A DNA stretch of 64,000 bases from Idiomarina zobellii (lineage in GTDB: Bacteria; Pseudomonadota; Gammaproteobacteria; Enterobacterales; Alteromonadaceae). The stretch is taken from assembly GCF_900100855.1 (NCBI RefSeq), contig NZ_FNCB01000004.1:111492-175491 (forward strand), read 5' to 3'. Every line of letters begins with the position of its first letter. The first letter of the stretch is position 1. The notes under the pieces were generated by a model. The model was given only the letters and a program-made list of their open reading frames with translations. It had not been told where the DNA came from and made no database searches. This document shows, in pieces, positions 57,104 through 64,000 of the stretch. A program made the translations under genes and the position numbers.

Positions 57104-58049
57104 CTTCTGGAGTGCATGGATCATTGTTTTAACGCTAGCCACCTTAGTGGTATTGATCTGGCTGCTGCGTTGTAACATGAAAAACTACACACACATCGAA
57201 GAAGGTCAGGAAATGGACCACGAATTCGATGGCATTGTAGAGATGAATAACCCACTACCTAAATGGTGGACGTATCTGTTTTGGGCGTGTTTTGTTTGGG
57301 GCTTTATCTACTTAGCGCTGTACCCTGGCCTGGGTAACTTCCAGGGTCTACTGGGCTGGAAGAGCTCGAATCAGGATATCCAGTCATTGGAAGAGTCACG
57401 TCAGGCAATGCAGGCGTCTCAGGACAATGGGATGATAGTAGAGTACGACCGCGCGGTACGTGATGCAGAAGAAAAGTACGGGCCAATCTTTGAGGCTTAT
57501 GCTCAACAGCCTGTTGAAGAGTTGGCTCATAATGAAGATGCGCTCGATGTAGGACAACGCTTGTTCCTGCAAAACTGTGCTCAGTGCCACGGCTCTAATG
57601 CTATGGGTGGTCAGGGCTTCCCTAACCTAACGGATAATGATTGGTTATACGGCGGTTCGCCTGAGGCGATAAAAACAACCCTATTACAGGGTCGTCAAGG
57701 CAACATGCCGGCATTTGGCGAGCAGTTCAGTGACAAGCAAATTACAGAGCTTGCTAACTATGTTGCGAGTCTAAGTGGTCGTGACCGTGATCCTGACTTG
57801 GTTGAAGCTGGCAAAGCCAACTTTGCAGTTTGTAGTGCCTGCCACGGCGCCGACGGTAAAGGTAATCAACAGTTAGGCGCTCCTAACTTAACCGATAACG
57901 TTTGGCTATACGGCGGTTCAATTAATAAAATTGAAGAAACGCTTAAGCATGGTCGTAATGGTGTTATGCCTGCCTGGAAAGATATTCTGGGTGAGGATAA
58001 AATACACGTTATATCGGCTTATGTTTACTCGCTCTCTGACGACGAGTAA
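57096..58049 (+). CDS. ccoP: CcoP, cbb3 oxidase diheme cytochrome c subunit
   Basis: A 317-aa protein with an N-terminal helix pair (about 5-25 and 57-77) and two cytochrome c domains: C151-x2-C154-H155 (NCAQCHGS) and C236-x2-C239-H240 (VCSACHGA). Axial Met residues are in GNMPAF and GVMPAW. It takes electrons from the bc1 complex. I chose ATG 57096, because MSSFWSAWIIVLT is the typical CcoP start; a longer frame from 56973 only reads across ccoQ. Confidence 0.96.
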   Translation: MSSFWSAWIIVLTLATLVVLIWLLRCNMKNYTHIEEGQEMDHEFDGIVEMNNPLPKWWTYLFWACFVWGFIYLALYPGLGNFQGLLGWKSSNQDIQSLEESRQAMQASQDNGMIVEYDRAVRDAEEKYGPIFEAYAQQPVEELAHNEDALDVGQRLFLQNCAQCHGSNAMGGQGFPNLTDNDWLYGGSPEAIKTTLLQGRQGNMPAFGEQFSDKQITELANYVASLSGRDRDPDLVEAGKANFAVCSACHGADGKGNQQLGAPNLTDNVWLYGGSINKIEETLKHGRNGVMPAWKDILGEDKIHVISAYVYSLSDDE

Positions 58050-58061
58050 AAGGAAATCACA

Positions 58062-58087
58062 AGCCCCGCTACGGCGGGGTTTTTTGT
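58062..58087 (+). terminator. Terminator after ccoNOQP
   Basis: GCCCCGC and GCGGGG pair around a 4-base loop, followed by TTTTTTG. It separates the structural genes from the ccoH-ccoI-ccoS assembly genes, although some read-through is likely. Confidence 0.88.
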
Positions 58088-58099
58088 AAGAGGTTTACT

Positions 58100-58597
58100 A
58101 TGCAACAACCTTGGTATAAGCAGTTCTGGCCTTGGTTTCTCATTTCCCTCCCTGTTACGGTAATGATCGTTTGCGGCGTTATTATTTATCTGTCCGTAAG
58201 TCAGGGTAATTTTTCAATGGTCGTTGATGACTATTACAAACGCGGCAAAACCATTAATGCGATAATTGAGCACGTTGAAGAAGCGCAGCGACGTGATATT
58301 AGCTTTGAATTCATCGCCAATAATGGTGTTTTTGAGCTGCGTTATAAAACTGGAAAACCGGAAGAGCTGAGCGCTTTGAAAGTTCAATTCGTACACGCAA
58401 CACAAGCATCCAAAGATTTCGATTTAATGGTGACAGGCAGCGCAGACGGAACCTACCGTGCAGAAATTCCGAAAAACATTGATGGTAAATGGACCATTAC
58501 GGTTGAACCTTTCGATGGCGTATGGAAAGTCAGCGAAAAATATCAGTTACCAAAGTCGGAGTTTACCCCGCTACGCCCTCTTCTTTACGGCGTTTAA
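58100..58597 (+). CDS. ccoH: CcoH/FixH family assembly protein
   Basis: A 165-aa protein with one N-terminal membrane helix (about 11-33) and a periplasmic beta domain. The start PWYKQFWPWFLISLP and the MVVDDYYKRGKTIN segment are typical of FixH/CcoH, which is needed for cbb3 assembly. No ccoG lies before it, unlike in many clusters. ATG 58100 follows AGAGG. Confidence 0.88.
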   Translation: MQQPWYKQFWPWFLISLPVTVMIVCGVIIYLSVSQGNFSMVVDDYYKRGKTINAIIEHVEEAQRRDISFEFIANNGVFELRYKTGKPEELSALKVQFVHATQASKDFDLMVTGSADGTYRAEIPKNIDGKWTITVEPFDGVWKVSEKYQLPKSEFTPLRPLLYGV

Positions 58598-58600
58598 ACG

Positions 58601-60976
58601 ATGGAATGCTTTCACTGTTTACAGCCCGTTCCGAAAGGCGTTGACTTAACCGTCAGTTATAAAGGCGAAAAGCACGCTGTTTGTTGCGCGGGCTGTCAGG
58701 CCGTTGCTAATACCATTATTCAGCATAACCTCGATGCCTATTATCAGCATCGCGATGAGCGACCATTAGAAACACCTTTATTGCCCGATGAGTTAAAGCA
58801 GCTAAGCCTATACGACCATCCAGATATTCAAAAAGAGTTTATTCGGGACGCTGGTGACAATATTCAAATTGCCACCCTGACGGTTGAAAATATTACCTGT
58901 GGTGCTTGTGGCTGGTTAATAGAGCAAGAGTTAATGAGACTCAACGGCATTAGAAAAGCGGTCGTGAATGTTAGCAGCCGGCGTTTACAGGTTCATTGGG
59001 ACGACGGTGCCCTAAAACTCAGTGAAATACTGCAAGCGCTTGCACGCATTGGCTATAAAGCGTTGCCTTTTCAACCTAACGAAGCAGAGCACCAGTACGA
59101 GAAACAGCGTAAGAGTTACATTAAACGCTTAGGCGTTGCCGGTATTGCGACAATGCAAGTGATGATGGTGGCTTTTGGTCTTTACTTTGGTGTTGGTGGT
59201 GACTTGTCTGAAAGCCTTCAGCGCTTCCTTTGGATTGTTAGTCTGGTGTTTGCTACCCCCGTTATTTTATACAGTGCTCAGCCGTTTTATGCCGGCGCAT
59301 TAAGAGGCCTGCAGGCCAGCAAGTTGAATATGGATATTCCGGTATCCATTGCCTTACTAGGTGCATACAGCGCTAGTGTGTACGCCACTATTACCAACAC
59401 TGGAGAAGTTTACTTTGAGTCTATCTCAATGTTTACGTTCTTCTTGTTGACCGGTCGCTTTCTTGAGCTACTAGCAAAAGAGCGAGCCTTACGCTTTGCA
59501 ACCAACCGTTTAACCCTGCTGCCTAAATTAGCTATCCGTGAAACCGCTGACAGTACAGAAGAGGTAGCGGTTCGCCAACTAAAGGTTGGCGATGTTATTC
59601 GTGTTAAACCGGGAGAAACTTTGCCGGCAGATGGGCATTTGCTCAGTGACAAAGCGCAAGTGGATGAAAGTCTTCTGACCGGTGAAAGCCGCCCTGCTGC
59701 AAAAATAAAAGGCAACAAAGTGGTTGCCGGTAGTTTAAACCAAAGCTCCCCTATTCGCGTGGAAGTGACCGAGGTGGCTCAGCAAACCGTACTTGCTGGA
59801 ATTATAGCCATGCAGGACGCTGCTTTAGCTGACAAACCCAAAGTTCAACAAGTCATTGATAAAGTGGCAGGTTATTTCATTGCCGGTATTCTTTTAACCG
59901 CAACAGTTACCTTCTTAGCCTGGTGGTTTATCAATCCTGAGCATGCTTTGTGGGTGACGTTGGCGGTATTGGTTGCCACCTGCCCTTGTGCACTGTCGTT
60001 AGCCGCTCCAACCGCGCTAACCGGCATTATTCATCGATTAAATAATGATGGCATCTTGTTAAAAAATGCCGATGTGATTGAGTCGGTAAAAAGCTTAAAA
60101 ACAGTCTTTCTGGATAAAACCGGCACCTTAACTGAAGGTAAATTTAAGTTACTTTCAAAGCGAGATTATGCAAAGTGTCATCATAATGATGCTCTGACAG
60201 CAGGTCTTGAGAGTCACTCTGAGCACCCTATTGCAGCGCCATTGAAGTTACTTTCAGAGCAACCTATGGCTTTTAATAGTGTCGAAAATTATCAGGGACT
60301 TGGGTTAGAAGGAATAGCAGAGGGTATTCGCTACCGCATCGGCAGCCGTGCTTTCATTCAACAGTGGCATCCGCAGTACCAACCTGATGGCGAGCACCAG
60401 GTTGTTCTTGCGAACGAATCTGAGGTTTTAGCCGAATATCATGTTGATGATCAACTTCGGCCAGAGGCAAAAGAAACAATAACAACCCTTCAGCAGCAAG
60501 GATATAACCCAGTTATTGTCAGTGGAGACAGTAAAGACAGAGTGGAACGTGTTGCTCACTCGCTGGGTATCAAGGAGTGGCACCATGAGACAAAACCGGA
60601 AGACAAGCTGAGTTTAATAACTGACGCGCAGAGAAACGGTCATACGGTCTGGATGATTGGTGATGGCATCAACGATAGCCCGGTTCTTGCGCAAGCTGAT
60701 CTTTCCATGACATTTTCCAGCGCCTCTGATCTCGCTCAGACATCGGCCGATGTTATTTTAATGGGCGAATCGCTCTGGCAAATTGAAACGGTGATTAAAG
60801 GTGCGACAAAAGTACGAAGCATTATGCGGCAGAATTTTACCTGGGCATTGCTGTATAATGTCAGCATATTACCGTTTGCGGCATTTGGCTTTGTTGCGCC
60901 ATGGGCAGCCGCATTAGGGATGTCCTTAAGCTCCCTTTTAGTTATCGCCAATTCATTAAGGCTATACAAGAAATGA
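58601..60976 (+). CDS. ccoI: CcoI, copper-transporting P1B-type ATPase for cbb3 assembly
   Basis: A 791-aa P-type ATPase that moves copper for insertion into CcoN. It has an N-terminal Cys cluster (CFHC, VCCAGC), a heavy-metal domain with C100-x2-C103 (ITCGACGW), the ion motif CPC at about 460-462 (ATCPCALS), the phosphorylated Asp near 505 (DKTGTLTEG) and the hinge GDGINDSP. This is the FixI/CcoI subclass. Intact. Its stop overlaps ccoS by ATGA. Confidence 0.95.
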   Translation: MECFHCLQPVPKGVDLTVSYKGEKHAVCCAGCQAVANTIIQHNLDAYYQHRDERPLETPLLPDELKQLSLYDHPDIQKEFIRDAGDNIQIATLTVENITCGACGWLIEQELMRLNGIRKAVVNVSSRRLQVHWDDGALKLSEILQALARIGYKALPFQPNEAEHQYEKQRKSYIKRLGVAGIATMQVMMVAFGLYFGVGGDLSESLQRFLWIVSLVFATPVILYSAQPFYAGALRGLQASKLNMDIPVSIALLGAYSASVYATITNTGEVYFESISMFTFFLLTGRFLELLAKERALRFATNRLTLLPKLAIRETADSTEEVAVRQLKVGDVIRVKPGETLPADGHLLSDKAQVDESLLTGESRPAAKIKGNKVVAGSLNQSSPIRVEVTEVAQQTVLAGIIAMQDAALADKPKVQQVIDKVAGYFIAGILLTATVTFLAWWFINPEHALWVTLAVLVATCPCALSLAAPTALTGIIHRLNNDGILLKNADVIESVKSLKTVFLDKTGTLTEGKFKLLSKRDYAKCHHNDALTAGLESHSEHPIAAPLKLLSEQPMAFNSVENYQGLGLEGIAEGIRYRIGSRAFIQQWHPQYQPDGEHQVVLANESEVLAEYHVDDQLRPEAKETITTLQQQGYNPVIVSGDSKDRVERVAHSLGIKEWHHETKPEDKLSLITDAQRNGHTVWMIGDGINDSPVLAQADLSMTFSSASDLAQTSADVILMGESLWQIETVIKGATKVRSIMRQNFTWALLYNVSILPFAAFGFVAPWAAALGMSLSSLLVIANSLRLYKK

Positions 60977-61167
60977 GTGTTATCTACGCATTAATTCCGG
61001 TGGCAATTATTTTCGTTATTATTGCCATTGCTGTCTTCTTCTGGGCTGTTCGTTCCGACCAGTTTGAAGACATTGAGCGACAAGGCCTGAATATTTTAAT
61101 GGATGACGACAAGCCAAAAGACGCTGATAACAAAGAGCAAGAAAGTGATAATGACGCAAAGCGCTGA
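60973..61167 (+). CDS. ccoS: CcoS, cbb3 oxidase maturation protein
   Basis: A 64-aa protein with one N-terminal helix (about 4-25) then WAVRSDQFEDIERQG, the typical CcoS sequence. CcoS is needed for cofactor insertion into cbb3 oxidase. I chose ATG 60973 (ATGA overlap with ccoI). It overlaps the next gene by 17 bases. Confidence 0.93.
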   Translation: MSVIYALIPVAIIFVIIAIAVFFWAVRSDQFEDIERQGLNILMDDDKPKDADNKEQESDNDAKR

Positions 61168-61822
61168 TTATATAACAGCCCTTATGATGGGCTTAGCGGG
61201 TGCCGGGCACTGCCTGGTAATGTGCGGTGGCATAGCCAGTGCAATTGGCGTTCGCTCTAAGCCTTATATTGTCTGGGTTTACAACCTTGGACGCGTTGCT
61301 TCTTATGTTTTGATTGGAGCACTGGTCGGGGCTGCCATAGGGTTAATATCTCCCGATGGTTCATACACCACAGTGGTACTCCGGTGGCTTGCTGCACTGT
61401 TTTTATTGCTGCTTGGATTATACTTTACCGGCTGGTTCTCTGGCCTGGTTTATATTGAAAAGCTGGCGTCGCCGCTATGGCGAAAAATTCAGCCGCTCGC
61501 AGGGCGTTTGAAGAACAACCAAGGTGTTTTGAATACTTTTCTGGCCGGCGCATTATGGGGCTGGCTTCCTTGCGGAATGGTTTATACAGCACTGAGCTGG
61601 GCGGCAATTAGTGGCACGGCTCAGGGCGGTGCGTTAACTATGGCATTTTTTGGGCTAGGTACCCTACCCGCAATGATAGCCGCTGGTCATTTTAGTCAGT
61701 TCCTGCATAACTTTTTAAAAGCCCGAGGTGTTCGCACCGCTATGGGTATTCTTCTTATTGTTTATGCACTTTGGAGTTTCGTGACACTGATCAAACCTTT
61801 TTTCCACGCATCGGGTCATTAA
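61151..61822 (+). CDS. Sulfite exporter TauE/SafE family membrane protein
   Basis: A 223-aa inner-membrane protein with about six hydrophobic helices. Two Cys motifs stand out: HCLVMCGGI (near the N-terminus) and WLPCGMVY (about 138-145), arranged like the membrane part of DsbD-type proteins. Members of this group sit next to ccoS in many gammaproteobacteria and may help copper or heme delivery to cbb3 (inference). I chose ATG 61151 because MTQSADYITALMMGLAGAGH is the usual start. Confidence 0.82.
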   Translation: MTQSADYITALMMGLAGAGHCLVMCGGIASAIGVRSKPYIVWVYNLGRVASYVLIGALVGAAIGLISPDGSYTTVVLRWLAALFLLLLGLYFTGWFSGLVYIEKLASPLWRKIQPLAGRLKNNQGVLNTFLAGALWGWLPCGMVYTALSWAAISGTAQGGALTMAFFGLGTLPAMIAAGHFSQFLHNFLKARGVRTAMGILLIVYALWSFVTLIKPFFHASGH

Positions 61823-61901
61823 AGGCTTCAAATTCACTGTTCATAAGCTATTCTTAAATAAAGAAACATGACTTTAGTCGCGTTCAAATTAAGGAATAAA
61901 G

Positions 61902-62831
61902 ATGAATAGCTTTAATAAGTTACTGGTCATTTTAGACCCTGCAGATGAACATCATAAAGCGCTCAAACGTGCGTTGCACATGGCGCGACTCAACCCTGAC
62001 TGTAAACTCACGTTATTTCTGTCTATTTACGACTTTTCGTATGAAATGACAACGATGCTGTCGAGTGAAGAGCGTGACATTATGCGCTCCAACCTAATTG
62101 CAGACAGAAAAGCCTGGATTGATGATCTGCTCAGTCAGTTTGACACTGACAACATGGAAATCGAAAAAGAGGTTGTTTGGCATAACCGTCCTTTTGAAGC
62201 CATTATTGAAGAAGTTTTGAAAAATAACCATGAGCTTCTGATTAAAGGCACCCAAGTGAGTCCAAGCTTTCAGAACCTTCTCTTTACACCAACCGATTGG
62301 CATTTGCTGAGAAAAGCGCCTTGTGCCGTGTTATTGGTGAAAGAACACGAGTGGCCAAGTCATGGACAAATTATCGCAGCCGTTCACACAGGCTCTGAGG
62401 AAGAACACCACCAAAAGCTTAATAAGCGAATAATTGAGCATGCTCAGGCAATGAGTAAAACACTCGATGCTAGTGTTCATTTAGTCAATGCTTATCCCAG
62501 TGCTCCGGTGAATATCGCGGTCGAAATTCCTGAGTTCGATGTGACGGAATACTCAGATGCACTGGAACAACACCACATTAATAGAATGGCGGCGTTAGGT
62601 CGTGAATTTGGCATATCCTCTCATGCGCAGCACCTTTCACAAGGTTTGCCTGAGCAAGTGATACCGGATTTTGCCAAACAACTGGACGCCGAACTTGTTG
62701 TGCTTGGTACTATCGGCCGTACCGGCATTAGCGCTGCCCTACTCGGCAATACCGCAGAGCATGTGCTCGACCAAATAAACTGTGACGTACTGGCCATAAA
62801 ACCGGAAGATTTCAAATGCCCCCTCGCTTGA
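61902..62831 (+). CDS. uspE: UspE, tandem universal stress protein
   Basis: A 309-aa protein of two Usp domains (about 1-150 and 165-305). The second has the ATP-type loop GTIGRTGISAALLGNTAEHVL split over about 270-290. In E. coli uspE lies beside fnr; here no fnr follows. A ribosome site (AAGGA) precedes ATG 61902. Confidence 0.92.
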   Translation: MNSFNKLLVILDPADEHHKALKRALHMARLNPDCKLTLFLSIYDFSYEMTTMLSSEERDIMRSNLIADRKAWIDDLLSQFDTDNMEIEKEVVWHNRPFEAIIEEVLKNNHELLIKGTQVSPSFQNLLFTPTDWHLLRKAPCAVLLVKEHEWPSHGQIIAAVHTGSEEEHHQKLNKRIIEHAQAMSKTLDASVHLVNAYPSAPVNIAVEIPEFDVTEYSDALEQHHINRMAALGREFGISSHAQHLSQGLPEQVIPDFAKQLDAELVVLGTIGRTGISAALLGNTAEHVLDQINCDVLAIKPEDFKCPLA

Positions 62832-62893
62832 TGCGAACCGCTTAGGTATAATCCGCGCGTTATTTTAAGCAAGTCGGGTAAACGGGAGCCATA

Positions 62894-63811
62894 ATGGCAA
62901 ATAGCAGTCAGTACAGCTTCAATAAGTTACAGAAGCGAATTCGCCGGGAAACCGGCAAAGCCATTCAGGATTTTGGCATGATTGAAGACGGCGATCATAT
63001 TATGGTTTGCCTGTCCGGCGGCAAAGACAGTTATACATTGCTAGATACCCTTATGTATCTTCAACGTGTCGCGCCTATTAAGTTCTCTCTCGTAGCCGTT
63101 AACCTCGATCAAAAACAACCGGGCTTCCCTGAGCACGTTCTGCCAAATTATCTGGATTCACTAGACGTTGACTATAAAATTGTCGAAGAAGACACCTATA
63201 GCATCGTCAAAGATAAAATTCCTGAAGGGAAAACCACCTGTTCACTTTGCTCTCGTTTACGCCGTGGCATTTTGTACCGAACTGCGAAAGAGCTAAAAGC
63301 GACCAAAATAGCGCTGGGTCACCATCGCGATGACATGATTGAAACGCTTTTCTTAAACTTATTTCATGGCGGTAAGCTCAAGTCGATGCCTCCAAAGCTT
63401 GCCAGTGACAACGGTGAGCACATCGTTATTCGACCACTTGCATACAATAAAGAAAAAGACATTGAGCAGTATTCTCAAGCTATGGAGTTCCCTATCATTC
63501 CTTGTAACTTGTGCGGTTCACAGGAAAATTTACAACGCAAACAAATAAAGCAAATGCTCAATCAGTGGGACAGGCAGTTCCCGGGGCGTGTTGAAAGCAT
63601 TTTTACCGCCATGCAGAATGTGGCTCCTTCACATTTGGCCGATAATAACCTTTTCGACTTTTTATCAGTTATGGCAGACGGTGTTGCTAAAGAAGACGGC
63701 GACAAAGCCTTTGATGACGAGCCTATTCAAAACAAGCAATTTGTAGCATCCGATGATTATGACAGTGAGAATTCCGGCGTACAGAGCATAAGTATTAAAC
63801 AGCTGGCCTAA
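62894..63811 (+). CDS. ttcA: TtcA, tRNA 2-thiocytidine synthase
   Basis: TtcA thiolates C32 of certain tRNAs using ATP and a [4Fe-4S] cluster. The 305-aa protein has the PP-loop SGGKDS (41-46), the cluster pair C116/C119 (TCSLCSR), and C204/C207 (PCNLCGSQ), in line with C122, C125 and C222 of E. coli. A TATAAT at 62847-62852 may be its -10. Just after the stop, its terminator seems to be cut by an insertion sequence. Confidence 0.95.
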   Translation: MANSSQYSFNKLQKRIRRETGKAIQDFGMIEDGDHIMVCLSGGKDSYTLLDTLMYLQRVAPIKFSLVAVNLDQKQPGFPEHVLPNYLDSLDVDYKIVEEDTYSIVKDKIPEGKTTCSLCSRLRRGILYRTAKELKATKIALGHHRDDMIETLFLNLFHGGKLKSMPPKLASDNGEHIVIRPLAYNKEKDIEQYSQAMEFPIIPCNLCGSQENLQRKQIKQMLNQWDRQFPGRVESIFTAMQNVAPSHLADNNLFDFLSVMADGVAKEDGDKAFDDEPIQNKQFVASDDYDSENSGVQSISIKQLA

Positions 63812-63828
63812 AAAAAGCCCCTTTCGGG
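63811..63828 (+). terminator. Truncated ttcA terminator at an insertion sequence edge
   Basis: Right after the ttcA stop, AAAAAAGCCCC-TTTC-GGG is the left arm, loop and first three bases of the right arm of a typical hairpin. The rest of the stem and the T-run are missing, and IS sequence begins. Confidence 0.5.
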
Positions 63829-64000
63829 AGAGTGTTCAATATTCTGTGTCAGCCAAGTTTTCATAAATCTATGTGGCCATCCAGTCGACCTTCAAAGTGG
63901 ATGGTTAGCTGAGACAGTGTCAGATTCCAGTTCTGCACCGGGTGCGACCAGCGCTCAGTTGCTTTTAACATACCCGCGTACAGCAGCTTAAGCAAGCTAC
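63829..64000 (-). mobile_element. IS256-family insertion sequence, one end
   Basis: The element runs off the right window edge. Its end near 63826-63850 reads GAGTGTTCAATATTCTGTGT in part, which should be the terminal inverted repeat (not provable without the other end). It contains the 3' end of a transposase gene on the minus strand. Confidence 0.75.
63871..64000 (-). CDS. IS256-family (Mutator-type) transposase, C-terminal part
   Basis: Partial. The visible last 42 residues on the minus strand include LKATERWSHPVQNWNLTLSQ and LTIHFEGRLD, the conserved C-terminal region of IS256/Mutator transposases (W..P..NW...L.QL.I.F..R). The stop is TGA (63871-63873). The DDE catalytic domain lies outside the window. 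Confidence 0.82.

Noticed and set aside
60901..60972. Longer ccoS start
   Set aside because: The added part overlaps the ccoI end in another frame; the typical CcoS N-terminus begins at 60973.

Overview
This 64 kb window looks like ordinary core chromosome from a marine gammaproteobacterium of the Alteromonadales, most likely Idiomarina or a close relative. This is inferred from protein family resemblance and gene order; no database search was possible. Several gene orders match those of Enterobacteria and Shewanella: uvrY-uvrC-pgsA-tRNA(Gly,Cys,Leu), msrC-proQ-prc, pyrD-zapC-rlmL-uup, rmf-fabA-ycbZ and ccoNOQP-HIS. The gene complement leans towards protein and amino acid use with sodium coupling: aminopeptidases, a carboxypeptidase, Na+/amino acid symporters, NhaC and a very large NAD-glutamate dehydrogenase.

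Layout. 0-3.6 kb: a UvrY-type regulator with a decayed receiver, uvrC, pgsA, and a tRNA operon with a recognisable promoter. 3.6-4.1 kb: a ParE-like toxin-antitoxin pair directly behind the tRNA-Leu gene. 4.1-9.0 kb, minus strand: a tight run of PagL-like lipid A deacylase, GNAT, alkB, ydbH, ynbE and ydbL, mostly concerned with the outer membrane. 9.1-14.2 kb: LysR regulator, LysE exporter, a two-domain QueD-like protein, an M23 peptidase and an M61 aminopeptidase. 14.3-17.7 kb: an operon of PilZ protein, LytS-type kinase, LytTR regulator and DUF6279 lipoprotein. 17.7-25 kb: pykA, msrB, a DUF2989 lipoprotein, a long GAPDH, an M14 carboxypeptidase and an AGCS symporter. 25.1-29.2 kb: small genes leading into msrC, proQ and prc. 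29.3-41 kb: NSS transporter, NhaC, pepN, DUF2835, NAD-GDH and pyrD. 41.1-51 kb: zapC, initiator tRNA, rlmL, a glutaredoxin-like gene, uup, DUF3466, rmf, fabA and the Lon-like ycbZ. 51.2-54.7 kb: LysR/azoR pair and a chemoreceptor. 54.8-63.8 kb: the cbb3 oxidase cluster, uspE and ttcA. The window ends inside an IS256-family element.

The main anomalies are these. (1) ccoN, the catalytic subunit of the cbb3 oxidase, is cut by an in-frame TAG while every other cco gene is intact. (2) The UvrY receiver has lost all its phosphorylation residues. (3) The QueD-like protein appears to spread one active site over two degenerate repeats. (4) The IS256-family element ends inside what looks like the ttcA terminator. 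(5) A perfect 26-bp palindrome in front of fabA looks like a FabR operator. I did not find a convincing wholly new multi-gene system. The PilZ/LytS/LytTR/lipoprotein operon and the PagL-YdbH run are the most interesting gene groupings.
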